From Methylobacter tundripaludum (GTDB taxonomy: Bacteria > Pseudomonadota > Gammaproteobacteria > Methylococcales > Methylomonadaceae): a stretch of DNA of 64,000 bases. Made by a program: the position numbers and the translations under genes. The stretch covers positions 20,829-84,828 of the forward strand of contig NZ_PTIY01000016.1 in the NCBI RefSeq assembly GCF_002934365.1, in the 5' to 3' direction. Below the pieces are notes generated by a model that was not told where the DNA came from, did not search any database, and worked only from the letters and a program-made list of their open reading frames with translations. Below, in pieces: positions 21,295-29,611 of this stretch. The first letter of the stretch is position 1. Each line of letters starts with the position of its first letter.

Positions 21295-22842
21295 TTATGG
21301 GTTTGCATGCCATGATTGTAATTGCTGTAATATCCCGTCGAAAGTTGAGGTGATGAAAGGGTATTCAAGTTTCGGGCGCTTGATGACCAGCAACGGGATA
21401 TTCAGCGCCTGCGTTGCGGCCACTTTGGCGTTATAGCCGCCTGCATCGCCGGAATCCTTGGTGATTACGCAATCTATTTTCAAATCGCGCCACAAGGCTT
21501 CATTGAACACTTGCGAGAACGGCCCCTGCATCGCGCAAATATGGCTGCGCGGCACGCCCAGATCGATGGCCCGTTGGATGAATTCAGGTTCGGGCGTCAT
21601 CCGTACAAACCATTCGCGTTCGGCGGCGCCCGGCGCTTGAAGAAAGGTAGCCAAATCCTTTGAGCCGGTAGTCAGGAAAATACGTGATCCGAAGGCGATG
21701 GCTTGATTGGCAGCTTGCTCTGTAGACTCGCATTCAATGCCGCTGTCTGCTGCAAAAGAGCTGGGGCGCTCATAGCGCAGATAGGGGATAGCCAAACTTT
21801 TCGACAAGCCCATCAATTGCTGCGAGATCAGGCTGGCGTAAGGATGCGTTGCATCGACAATCGCCCGCGCCTGATTCTGGCTTAGCGCCTGTTTTTGCGC
21901 TTCAACGCCCTGATGCCCGGCCCAGACCGACACGCCCGAACAATGCCGGGCCGCAACCTCGCCGCCGTATTCAGTCGCCGCGGACACCACGACCGGATAA
22001 CCTTGCCCTGCCAATTCGTTAGCCAGTGCATTGCCGTCGCCGGTGCCGGAGAACACCCATAGCGCGTGCTTGGGCAGTTCATCAACAATCGGTTGTTCGG
22101 CGGGTGTATCCCAATTATTGTAGCCGCGCGGGGTAAAAATAAAGCCGCGTTTACGCTGGGTAAAACGGTTGCCGATCACGATCGTGGTCAGCATGTCGAA
22201 CTGCAAAGACGGTAAGTCTTCCAGGTGGTGAATGCTGACTTTCTGGCCGGGCCGATAGGCATTGTGTATCACGCCGCACAGCGTCTTAGGCGATTTGGAT
22301 TCCAGCATGATGTTGATAATGCGGTACACGCCTTCCTGGCGTCCGGCGCTTTGTACGTTATACAACACGCAGGCGAGGTCGGCTTGGGCGATATGCCGCC
22401 CGCGCTGCTCGATCCAGTCCCAGGGACACAACAGGTCGGACAGGCTCAGCGTGGCAAAGTCGTGCGACAACGGCGAGCCTAATAACGAAGCGCAGGCATT
22501 GGCGGAAGTAATGCCCGGTATCACGTTGACCTCATAGTCGTCATCTTCGCGCATTTCATCGAAAGCCAGCGCCGCCATCGCATAAATGCCGATGTCGCCG
22601 CTGGAAATCAGCGCGACTTTAGCGCCGCTACGGGCTTTTTCGATTGCCAATAAGGCGCGCTCGCGTTCCTGGGTCAGCGGCGGCGTGTGGATTTCCTTGC
22701 CCGCTATCCATGGCTCGATCCAGCGCAAATACAGGTCATAAGCCACAATCACATCGCTGTCCCGCAACGCCGCTTCGGCCCGCGGAACGATCAAGTCGCT
22801 AAATCCCGGTCCGACCGAAACCAAATTCAATACACCTTTCAT
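21295..22842 (-). CDS. cobJ-cobK: Fusion: precorrin-3B C17-methyltransferase (CobJ/CbiH) + precorrin-6A reductase (CobK/CbiJ)
   Basis: A 515-residue two-enzyme protein. Residues 1 to about 245 form a tetrapyrrole methyltransferase (VSVGPGFSDLIVPRAEAAL, SSGDIGIYAMAALAF, VIPGITSANACASLLGSPL) that methylates C17 with ring contraction. From about residue 258 (ALWVFSGTGDGNALANELAG) it is a CobK/CbiJ NAD(P)H-dependent reductase, with DATHPYAS and CVITKDSGDAGG. The ATG at 22842 gives the canonical MKG start; a GTG at 22854 is also in frame. The two activities are not adjacent in the pathway. Confidence 0.93.
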   Translation of the reverse strand: MKGVLNLVSVGPGFSDLIVPRAEAALRDSDVIVAYDLYLRWIEPWIAGKEIHTPPLTQERERALLAIEKARSGAKVALISSGDIGIYAMAALAFDEMREDDDYEVNVIPGITSANACASLLGSPLSHDFATLSLSDLLCPWDWIEQRGRHIAQADLACVLYNVQSAGRQEGVYRIINIMLESKSPKTLCGVIHNAYRPGQKVSIHHLEDLPSLQFDMLTTIVIGNRFTQRKRGFIFTPRGYNNWDTPAEQPIVDELPKHALWVFSGTGDGNALANELAGQGYPVVVSAATEYGGEVAARHCSGVSVWAGHQGVEAQKQALSQNQARAIVDATHPYASLISQQLMGLSKSLAIPYLRYERPSSFAADSGIECESTEQAANQAIAFGSRIFLTTGSKDLATFLQAPGAAEREWFVRMTPEPEFIQRAIDLGVPRSHICAMQGPFSQVFNEALWRDLKIDCVITKDSGDAGGYNAKVAATQALNIPLLVIKRPKLEYPFITSTFDGILQQLQSWHANP

Positions 22843-22914
22843 TCTTTTATCCACTGATTATTAATCTGTAATATTTGTTTTTCATATTGGGCAAAGCAAG
22901 TGTTGAACTGCCTT

Positions 22915-23045
22915 GTGTGAAAGCCGTTCGTGCTGAGCCTGTCGAAGCATGAATGGCTTTCACACCCCTACCTATTTGTTGAGCATTCCAAAATCCCGCC
23001 CACCCTTCGACAAGCTCAGGACGAACGGAATTTTGGAATGCTCAA
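22915..23045. repeat. Paired GTTCGTGCTGAGC palindromes between cbiG and cobJ-cobK
   Basis: Two nested structures. TGTGAAAGCC (22915-22924) pairs with 22955-22964, and a perfect 16-bp inverted repeat joins 22979-22994 to 23030-23045. Each encloses a copy of the unit GTTCGTGCTGAGCCTGTCGA (22925 onward) or its near reverse complement (23005-23026; 20 of 22 bases match). Confidence 0.8.
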
Positions 23046-23092
23046 CTGCGTGTTTTAGGTTCAACAGATGAATAGGGCGAGCCATGCGTACC

Positions 23093-23836
23093 CTACATAT
23101 TATCCTCAACCACAGCCACGGCCACCCCGTCTAAAGCCATTTTGGGCACAATCAATCTGCCGCGGGCGCTGGCGATTAACGCGCAGGGTTCGCATACGCC
23201 CGGCAACTCCACATTCTGCTGCACCCAGTCCGAGACTTTAGTCACCCAGGGCCTAGCCGCGACTGTCGCACTTGCCAATACGCGTAGCGGCAAATCATGT
23301 TGCCCGCAAAATTCCAGCAAACCCGGTTCGTGTGCTTTCAAGTCTATGGTCGCTATTTCGCGCACTTCGTTCAACTGCCGATCGCCGAGCGCCTGATGCA
23401 CGGCAGCCGCGACTTGTCCGGCAGTGACGCCTTTGCGGCAACCTATACCGACCACTAATGGCTTCAAGGCTTCGGTTGCGGTGGTGATGACCGGCACCGC
23501 ACCGATTGCATTGGCGACGCGATAAGCCAAACGGTTTGCGCCGCCTTCATGACCGGCCAACAGCGACACCGCGAATCGTCCTGCTTCGTCGAGCACCACG
23601 ACGGCCGGGTCGCTATGCTTGTCCTGCGCCAAGCCATCGAGAAAGCGGACCGCAATGCCGCCGGCCGCTATCATGATCCATTGCGCATGCTGCCGGTAGG
23701 CGGCGGCAAACTGTTGTTTTTGGCCGGTGGCGGTATTGAGCCAAGGCCGATAAAGTACGCCGCCAAGCCGTTCTTGCAGGGCTAAAGCCAAGGCTTCGCT
23801 TTCCGGCCTTACCAGCCAGATGCCGCAATCAGTCAT
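23093..23836 (-). CDS. cbiG: Cobalt-precorrin-5A hydrolase CbiG
   Basis: A 247-residue CbiG that opens the delta-lactone and removes C20 as acetaldehyde in the anaerobic-type pathway. The N-terminal part has IMIAAGGIAVRFLDGL and the conserved LLAGHEGGANRLA; the C-terminal CbiG_C domain starts near VVGIGCRKGVTAGQV. It is shorter than the enteric enzyme of about 350 aa. The ATG at 23836 (AAGG upstream) is chosen over 23863. Its presence, with CbiD and without CobG, marks the oxygen-independent ring-contraction route. Confidence 0.92.
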   Translation of the reverse strand: MTDCGIWLVRPESEALALALQERLGGVLYRPWLNTATGQKQQFAAAYRQHAQWIMIAAGGIAVRFLDGLAQDKHSDPAVVVLDEAGRFAVSLLAGHEGGANRLAYRVANAIGAVPVITTATEALKPLVVGIGCRKGVTAGQVAAAVHQALGDRQLNEVREIATIDLKAHEPGLLEFCGQHDLPLRVLASATVAARPWVTKVSDWVQQNVELPGVCEPCALIASARGRLIVPKMALDGVAVAVVEDNM

Positions 23837-23917
23837 GCTGCTGCCTTTTCTTCTAACACACACATTAACTTAAGCAAAAAAACCATATATTCAATCAATA
23901 AAATGTAAGTCGATTAA

Positions 23918-24039
23918 TTCACCACGAACGACTGCACGGATGCAGGAGGTAGAGCAACGCAGGAGCAGTTGCCGAGACACGAAGTTCACGAAGAAAAGCT
24001 AAAGTAGAACCTTCGTGTTCTTCGTGTCTTCTTGGTGAA
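23918..24039. repeat. CACGAAG palindrome, copy 3
   Basis: The left arm TTCACCACGAACGAC and right arm TCTTCTTGGTGAA enclose ACACGAAG / CTTCGTG arms and a full core copy at 23929-23977. Immediately followed by the CATGAAG repeat at 24079, the same two-repeat order as at 12033-12308. Confidence 0.8.
23929..23977 (+). repeat. Shared 50-bp core element, copy 3
   Basis: Reads CGACTGCACGGATGCAGGAG, then GTAGAGCAACGCAGGAGCAG and TTGCCGAGA. Nearly identical to copies at 29507-29556 (same strand) and 21214-21263 (other strand). Confidence 0.75.
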
Positions 24040-24078
24040 ATGTTTTAGGAGCATGCATGAAAATAGTTTTATTCATGA

Positions 24079-24156
24079 ACCATGAAGAACATGAAAGGCA
24101 TGAAGAATTTAACTCTTCATGTCCTTCATGGTAATTGTTTAAATTAATTTATGCAT
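24079..24156. repeat. CATGAAG palindrome with AT-rich tail, copy 2
   Basis: The left arm ACCATGAAGAACATGAAAGG pairs with CTTCATGTCCTTCATGGT (24115-24132). The tail AATTGTTTAAATTAATTTA plus TGCA matches that of the copy at 12213-12308. It ends 6 bp before the cobM stop codon. Confidence 0.75.
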
Positions 24157-24161
24157 ATCAC

Positions 24162-24944
24162 TTAAGTTGTCGAGGGCGACTTTTGCTTTTTCACAACCCG
24201 GAATATATGCGTGAAGTCTTTCGAATACAGACTGGATTCGGTTTGATCTTCGCGCCCCAACGCTTTGCCCACCAATAACATCGTGGTCAGGTTCCACTCG
24301 CTTTTCTTGGTTTCTTTAAGAATGGCGCCCAAAGTCCCCTGGTAAGACCGCTCTTCCGGCCAGGTTGCCCGATAGATCAGCGCCACCGGCGTGTCATCCG
24401 GGTAATGCAGGCGCAGGTCGGCGACTATTTTTTTCAAATGCGGCCCGGACAGGAAGATGCACATCGTCGCTTGGTGTTCGGCCAACCGTGCAATCGATTC
24501 GAGTTCCGGCACGGCGGAGGCGCGACCGGAAACACGGGTCAGGATCACGGTTTGCGAGACTTCCGGCTTGGTCAGCTCGGCTTTAATGGACGCCGCCGCC
24601 GACGTGAACGAAGACACGCCCGGCACAATTTCGTAGTCGATGCCCAACGTGTCGAGTCTGCGCATTTGTTCGGCCGTTGCGCCGTAAATGGCAGGGTCGC
24701 CGGAATGCAAACGCGCCACATCGGAAGCGGCTTCCTGAGCACGGCGGTAGCAGGCTTCCTGTTGTTCAAGGTCGAGCGTGGCGGTGTCGATCAGTTCGGC
24801 GTCAGGGCGGCAATGCTGCAACATATCGGTAGGCACCAGCGATCCTGCGTACAGCACCATGCTGACCCGGCCGAGAATAGCCGCGCCGCGCAATGTGATC
24901 AAATCCGAAGCGCCGGGGCCTGCGCCGATAAAGTAAACTTTCAT
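24162..24944 (-). CDS. cobM: Precorrin-4 / cobalt-precorrin-4 C11-methyltransferase
   Basis: A 260-residue CobM/CbiF. It starts MKVYFIGAGPGASDLITLRG, has the SAM-binding segments LHSGDPAIYGATAEQM and EIVPGVSSFTSAAASI, and RVSGRASAVPELES, which is typical of C11-methyltransferases. The ATG at 24944 overlaps the cobI stop (ATGA), so the two methyltransferases are translationally coupled. Confidence 0.95.
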   Translation of the reverse strand: MKVYFIGAGPGASDLITLRGAAILGRVSMVLYAGSLVPTDMLQHCRPDAELIDTATLDLEQQEACYRRAQEAASDVARLHSGDPAIYGATAEQMRRLDTLGIDYEIVPGVSSFTSAAASIKAELTKPEVSQTVILTRVSGRASAVPELESIARLAEHQATMCIFLSGPHLKKIVADLRLHYPDDTPVALIYRATWPEERSYQGTLGAILKETKKSEWNLTTMLLVGKALGREDQTESSLYSKDFTHIFRVVKKQKSPSTT

Positions 24945-25675
24945 GCGTGTCTTCTCTCTCTGGGTGTTTTGCGTATCAGTAAAGTGGCGAGATAGCCCAT
25001 CGCCGAGGTGGCGCACAAATCGCTGACATCATCGGCCAGCATTTCGTCTTCCAAGCCGATGCGGCGGGCAAACGCGCAGTGTTCGGCGATGCCCATTTCA
25101 CGGAGCAGGGCCAGCACCCAGGGCAGGCGCGCGCCGATCTTCATCAGCACGACGATGTCATGGCTTTCGATGTCCTGCCGCAAAGCGGCCGCGTCTTCGG
25201 GGCAGGGCAAAATCAAGGTGCGCTCCTTGCCTACGCCCAACGGCCAGCCCATAGCGGAGGCCGCAGCCGCGTAGCTGGTGATGCCGGGAAAAGTGCGGTG
25301 CGGCAAACCCGGCAGATATTCGCGCAAAGCTGCCAATATGTAGCCGTAAGTGGAATAGGTCAGGCTGTCGCCTATGGTCAGGTAAGCCACGTTCAGCCCT
25401 GCGCGCAAATCGACGGCGATGGTCTCGGCCAGTTGCGCGTAATGATCGCTCAGCACGCTACGGTCGGGGTCCATCGTAAACTCGATTTCCCGTATTCGTT
25501 GCTGATTGATGTCGATGCCCGCTAAACATTGCAGGGCCACCGAGGTTTCCGAGCTGTGCGCACGCGGTGCATAGATGATGTCGGCCTGTTGCAGCGCTTC
25601 GACCGCCGCCAGCGGGATGTAGCCCGCAGGCCCAGGTCCTACGCCTATGCCCCACAATGTACCTAACAAACTCAT
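24941..25675 (-). CDS. cobI: Precorrin-2 / cobalt-factor II C20-methyltransferase
   Basis: A 244-residue CobI/CbiL, placing the C20 methyl group. Signatures are GTLWGIGVGPGPAGYIPLAA, YLTIGDSLTYSTYGYIL, and FPGITSYAAAASAMGWPLGV. GAGGAG stands 4-5 bases before the ATG. It overlaps cobM by 4 bp. The upstream gap to cbiD is filled by nested palindromes. Confidence 0.94.
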   Translation of the reverse strand: MSLLGTLWGIGVGPGPAGYIPLAAVEALQQADIIYAPRAHSSETSVALQCLAGIDINQQRIREIEFTMDPDRSVLSDHYAQLAETIAVDLRAGLNVAYLTIGDSLTYSTYGYILAALREYLPGLPHRTFPGITSYAAAASAMGWPLGVGKERTLILPCPEDAAALRQDIESHDIVVLMKIGARLPWVLALLREMGIAEHCAFARRIGLEDEMLADDVSDLCATSAMGYLATLLIRKTPRERRHA

Positions 25676-25704
25676 ACTGCTCCTCTCATAAGTAAGTATT
25701 ATCT

Positions 25705-25978
25705 CGTTCCCACGCTTCGGCGTGGGAATTCAGTCTGCAACGCTTCAGCGTTGCGGGACGCTGGCCATTTACTGCGGCATTCCCAAACGGGAGAGACTGT
25801 GAAAGTATTATCCAAATTAGGCTAAAAACATTTTTCACCACGAAGGCACGAAGAACACGAAGTTTTCAATGTATTGAATTAAGACGATTGTTTTTCCTCG
25901 TGCCTTCGTGTCTTCGTGGTGAATTCTTTAATTTTTTCTAAAAACGAATACTTTCACAGCTTCGGGAGCGTGGGAACG
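25705..25978. repeat. Nested palindromes between cobI and cbiD
   Basis: Three concentric inverted repeats: CGTTCCCACGC (25705-25715) with GCGTGGGAACG (25968-25978); CTGTGAAAGTATT (25797-25809) with its complement at 25947-25959 (13 bp, perfect); and TTCACCACGAAG (25834-25845) with its complement at 25912-25923. The innermost is a CACGAAG-type repeat without the 50-bp core. The right end of the outer repeat lies inside the last codons of cbiD. Confidence 0.8.
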
Positions 25979-27104
25979 ATGTGCCCAAAGCATCGCCTTG
26001 TAGATTAAATAGCCGCACTTCAACTTTTTTCACGGCAGGCACTCTGGCCTGAACAAGCGCGGCGATTCGTTGTTCGATGTCTATCCATAACGCCTGCGAA
26101 CCGGGTTCGTTCGTTAACCGTTGAATGGCCGCTTCCACCGTGTTGGCCTGTTCCAGTTCCTGCGCCAGAAGACTGTTAAACCCTCGTTCCGCAGCTATCC
26201 GCGCCACGACATTCATGGCCATGTCGCTCCTGCTGGAGTGCGTATCCCATACGCCGTCGAGCACTTTGGCAAGTTTGCCCGGATGTCCCAATAACCATAA
26301 CACATCCAGATGGCGCTGTTGTTCGGTCAATGCCTGTTGCACAAAGTCGAGTGCGTCGCCAAGAAAATTGGCGATTTGTACCGAGCGCTGCTCTGGCAAA
26401 CCCAGTATTTCTTTGGCATAGGCGCGGCCTATTTTGCCCGGCAGCAACGCGATGCTGTTTGCATCATTGCCGAGTGCTACGCGGACATAAACCTCTATCG
26501 AGGCAATCCATGATGCCAGCGATAAGGGCTCGACGATGCCCGAAGTGCCGAGTATCGAGATGCCGCCGACGATGCCCAGCTTCGGGTTGAAAGTCTTTTT
26601 GGCAATCTTCTCGCCGTTGATGCAGCCTATGGTCAGGTCGAAGCCTTGATCCTTATTACCGGATACTTCGGCGACCGCCTGCCGCATCATCCAGCGCGGA
26701 GTAGGGTTAATTGCAGGCTCTCCAACGGCCACACGCAAGCCGGGCTGGGTCGCTGTGCCGACGCCGTCACCGGCGAAAAAGCGTATTTCCCCTTTGTCGT
26801 TCCTTCGCACCTCGGCGAAGATGGTCGCTCCGTGCGTGTTATCCGGGTCATCGCCGCCGTCTTTCAGCACTTCGGCGCGCGCCGTTTGCTCGTCCAGTCT
26901 GCGGCTGTCTTGTATCGGTACGGTCAGGTAACAGGCTTCGTCAGGCAATATTATCTGTACCTGCGCTTGGCGCTCGCCGTGCAGCAGCAGATAAAGCCCG
27001 GCTTTAACCGCCGCCGCGGCGCAGCTGCCCGTGGTGCGCCCGCGCCGCAAACCGTTCGGTGCGAGCACGCTAAGGTCGAATTCTTTAAGCTCCGTCCGAA
27101 CCAT
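25938..27104 (-). CDS. cbiD: Cobalt-precorrin-5B C1-methyltransferase CbiD
   Basis: A 388-residue CbiD acting after CbiG in the anaerobic-type pathway. Diagnostic segments are [67 protein letters not shown] and [16 protein letters not shown]. The ATG at 27104 overlaps the end of the cbiX-cbiC gene by 20 bp. The last 14 or so residues ([15 protein letters not shown]) are encoded by the end of a CGTTCCCACGC repeat and are not family sequence. Confidence 0.94.
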   Translation of the reverse strand: MVRTELKEFDLSVLAPNGLRRGRTTGSCAAAAVKAGLYLLLHGERQAQVQIILPDEACYLTVPIQDSRRLDEQTARAEVLKDGGDDPDNTHGATIFAEVRRNDKGEIRFFAGDGVGTATQPGLRVAVGEPAINPTPRWMMRQAVAEVSGNKDQGFDLTIGCINGEKIAKKTFNPKLGIVGGISILGTSGIVEPLSLASWIASIEVYVRVALGNDANSIALLPGKIGRAYAKEILGLPEQRSVQIANFLGDALDFVQQALTEQQRHLDVLWLLGHPGKLAKVLDGVWDTHSSRSDMAMNVVARIAAERGFNSLLAQELEQANTVEAAIQRLTNEPGSQALWIDIEQRIAALVQARVPAVKKVEVRLFNLQGDALGTSFPRSRSCESIRF

Positions 27105-28659
27105 ACTCTGCAAGCTGGTTTACCGCATCGATCATCAAGCCGTTGACGACCGTCGCCGCCCACGGCGAACCGCCGCGAGTGCCGCTGTTGGTGATGCGCG
27201 GCACTTGCAGGCAGCGCTTCAATTCCGCTTTTGACTCACGGGTGCCGACAAAGCCGACCGGCAAGCCGATCACCAGTTGCGGACGCCAGCCGTGTTCGCG
27301 AATCAGGCGCACCGCTTCCATGATCGCAGTCGGCGCATCGCCTATCGACAGCACGATGTCGTTGCCGAATTTTTCGAACGCGCGCCGTATTCCGGCTGCG
27401 GAGCGGGTGATGCCTTGGGTTTGCGCCATCAGAACCGTCTCGCGATCATGCACCCCGCACCAGGTTTCGATGCCGAGCTGTTCGAGCAGAGCGCGCTTTA
27501 GGCCGGTCTGCACCATAGTTACGTCGGTCACTACACGCTTGCAGCGGAGCAGCGCGCGGATGCCGGTTTCGACCGCCCCCGGCGAAAAATAAATGTCATC
27601 GACTGCATTAAAGTCGCCGCTGGTATGCACCAAGCGTTGCAGCACGGTTAAATGCGCTTCGGGAAAAACTGACCAGTCGCGCCCGGCAGCAATGATGCGG
27701 AAGCTTTCGGCCTCTATCGGATGCGGCACGTAAGGCGCAAATTCCGTTGCGGCTTCACCTAAAACGGCTTTTTCGGGCAGACCGCGAACCTGGAGATGAT
27801 GGGGGCGCTGCGGTTCGCCGACCTGCTGTTCAAAGCCGACGATTTGCACCCGGTATTTGCACAGCGAGCAGTTCATCGCCGCGCGGCCTTCTATGGCTTC
27901 TTGCGCCCTGGCGATGATTACATCGGCTACGTTCGGATGCACGCCGAGATAACCGGCCTTGAGCACTTCCAGGTCGGGTTCGCGCTGCTGCAACGCATCG
28001 GCGGCGTCATAAATGCGCTTGACCAAGATGCCGTCAAACAGGAAAAACGGCACGACGATCAGCCGCGCATAACCTAGTTTAGCGGCGGCGCGCAGGCCGT
28101 CGGCGACCAGCGGCTTGGTCGTGCCTGAATAGCAGACGTAAGATGCGCCAAAGCCCATGCCTTCCTCGATCATCCGCGCGAACTTGGCGACTTCGCCGTT
28201 GGCGTCGGGGTCGGTGGTGCCGCGGCCGACCAGCACCAGGCAGGTATCGTCACGGCGTATCGTCTTGGATGATGCCGCTTCGGCCTCGACGATGCGCTGC
28301 TGAACCACTTGCAGCAACAGCGGATGCAAGCCCATCGGTGCACCGAAATGAAAATCGACGTCGGGATGTTCGCGAGCCGAGGTCAGCAGTTCGCTGGGCA
28401 TGTCATTTTTGGCATGAGTTGCCGCCAGTAAGATGCCGGGCACCATGACGATTTGTTTGGCATCGGCGTTCAATTGGGCTGCGATCGCCTGATCGATAGT
28501 CGGACTTGCAAACTCCAGGTAGCCGTGGCTGATCGTATGCTGCGGCGCGCGCTCCCTGACCAGTTCAACCAGCTGCTCGAACTCCCGTATGCCGTCGGCA
28601 TCGCGGCTTCCGTGGCCCGCGATAACGATGCCGAATTGTTGGTTTTTTTCAGCCTGCAT
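27085..28659 (-). CDS. cbiX-cbiC: Fusion: sirohydrochlorin cobaltochelatase CbiX + precorrin-8X methylmutase CbiC/CobH
   Basis: A 524-residue fusion. Residues 1 to about 260 form a CbiX chelatase with [12 protein letters not shown] (first metal His), [15 protein letters not shown] (second His) and [16 protein letters not shown] Cys-containing linker, MNCSLCKYR, near residue 261 could hold an iron-sulphur site, as in some CbiX proteins. From about 311 ([12 protein letters not shown]) it is a methylmutase with [18 protein letters not shown] and [14 protein letters not shown]. The true start is the ATG at 28659, whose T-G bases overlap the cbiE stop (TGATG); the longer open frame upstream is a shadow of cbiE. 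Confidence 0.93.
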   Translation of the reverse strand: MQAEKNQQFGIVIAGHGSRDADGIREFEQLVELVRERAPQHTISHGYLEFASPTIDQAIAAQLNADAKQIVMVPGILLAATHAKNDMPSELLTSAREHPDVDFHFGAPMGLHPLLLQVVQQRIVEAEAASSKTIRRDDTCLVLVGRGTTDPDANGEVAKFARMIEEGMGFGASYVCYSGTTKPLVADGLRAAAKLGYARLIVVPFFLFDGILVKRIYDAADALQQREPDLEVLKAGYLGVHPNVADVIIARAQEAIEGRAAMNCSLCKYRVQIVGFEQQVGEPQRPHHLQVRGLPEKAVLGEAATEFAPYVPHPIEAESFRIIAAGRDWSVFPEAHLTVLQRLVHTSGDFNAVDDIYFSPGAVETGIRALLRCKRVVTDVTMVQTGLKRALLEQLGIETWCGVHDRETVLMAQTQGITRSAAGIRRAFEKFGNDIVLSIGDAPTAIMEAVRLIREHGWRPQLVIGLPVGFVGTRESKAELKRCLQVPRITNSGTRGGSPWAATVVNGLMIDAVNQLAEYGSDGA

Positions 28660-29366
28660 CAGACAGCGGCTCCCGGCGGTTCGATCTGGCTGGACATGGG
28701 GTTGCGGGTGCGGATTAACATGATACTCATGTCGCTGAATTCCTGTATCGCGCAGTCGGCGAGCGTACCGTGCCATTCGGCTTCCGACCTTGTCAAATTC
28801 TCCCAAACCTCGGTCGGATGATCGGGCGATATGCCTTGCTCCAACAGGTAAGCGGCGATATGGCGCGGCATGAAAGAGCGCGCCTCGTCCCAAGGGCAGG
28901 GAATCACGATCGCATTGCGCTGGTCTTGCAGCACATGCACCAGATGCTGCTTGAACGGGGTCAAATCGCCGCGGCGGTGAAAGGTAATAAACGTCGTTTC
29001 GTCGAAACAGACCTTGGCACGCGATGCGAGTATCTGCGCCGACGATATACCCGGCACGGTTTCGACCGGATGGCCGCAAGCTCGCTCGACCCGTTCCAGG
29101 TACTGGAAGCCGCTGAAATGGATGTCGCCCATGAACACCACCACGCAGTTCTTGCCTGCATGGTGTTCAACCGCCACTTTCGCCAACTGCTCGGTCTGGT
29201 CGCGGTAATTCATCAGTACGGTTTGTGCGGTTTCGGGAATCAGGCTTTGCACGACGTTAATAACGGCATCGAATCCGGCTACCACGTCGGCATTGCGGAT
29301 CAGTTCCGCGCCGCGCTGAGTCAGATAAGCCACGTCGCCGGGGCCTGCGCCTATGCAGATAATCAT
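28659..29366 (-). CDS. cbiE: Precorrin-6Y / cobalt-precorrin-7 C5-methyltransferase CbiE
   Basis: A 235-residue methyltransferase starting [20 protein letters not shown], with [14 protein letters not shown] and [15 protein letters not shown], matching CbiE (the N-terminal half of CobL). AAGGAA precedes the ATG. It ends at the TGATG junction with cbiX-cbiC. The CbiT decarboxylase/C15-methyltransferase half that completes CobL is not attached and is not seen elsewhere in the operon. Confidence 0.9.
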   Translation of the reverse strand: MIICIGAGPGDVAYLTQRGAELIRNADVVAGFDAVINVVQSLIPETAQTVLMNYRDQTEQLAKVAVEHHAGKNCVVVFMGDIHFSGFQYLERVERACGHPVETVPGISSAQILASRAKVCFDETTFITFHRRGDLTPFKQHLVHVLQDQRNAIVIPCPWDEARSFMPRHIAAYLLEQGISPDHPTEVWENLTRSEAEWHGTLADCAIQEFSDMSIMLIRTRNPMSSQIEPPGAAV

Positions 29367-29437
29367 AATTGTTCCTTATTAATAAGCTTTTTTGTCCACG
29401 AAAAACACGAAAAGCGCGAAAAATTGTAGGGTACGCT

Positions 29438-29595
29438 CGTTCCCAAGCTCTAGCTTGGGAATGCAGTCTTGGAAGCTCCAGCTTCCTGTCCTGTTTCGCG
29501 AAGCAACGACTTGCATGGATGCAGGAGGTAGAGCAACGCAGGAGCGGTTGCCGAGAGCTTCGCGTACTGGGTTCCCAAGCAGGAGCTTGGGAACC
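29438..29595. repeat. CGTTCCCAAGC repeats enclosing a core element
   Basis: The left element CGTTCCCAAGCTCTAGCTTG (29438 onward) and the right GGTTCCCAAGCAGGAGCTTG (29570-29595) flank GGAAGCTCCAGCTTCC and a full core copy at 29507-29556. The core here sits between TTCGCGAAGC and GCTTCGCG arms, a different host palindrome from the CACGAAG copies. Located between cbiE and chlID. Confidence 0.75.
29507..29556 (+). repeat. Shared 50-bp core element, copy 4
   Basis: Reads CGACTTGCATGGATGCAGGA, then GGTAGAGCAACGCAGGAGCG and GTTGCCGAGA. Apart from a few bases this equals the copy at 23929-23977, but the flanks differ. Confidence 0.75.
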
Positions 29596-29611
29596 AGCAT
29601 AAATCTCATGC

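Noticed and set aside
28659..29079. N-terminal extension of about 140 residues on CbiX-CbiC
   Set aside because: It is cbiE read in another frame; the TGATG junction and the canonical GHGSR position place the true start at 28659.
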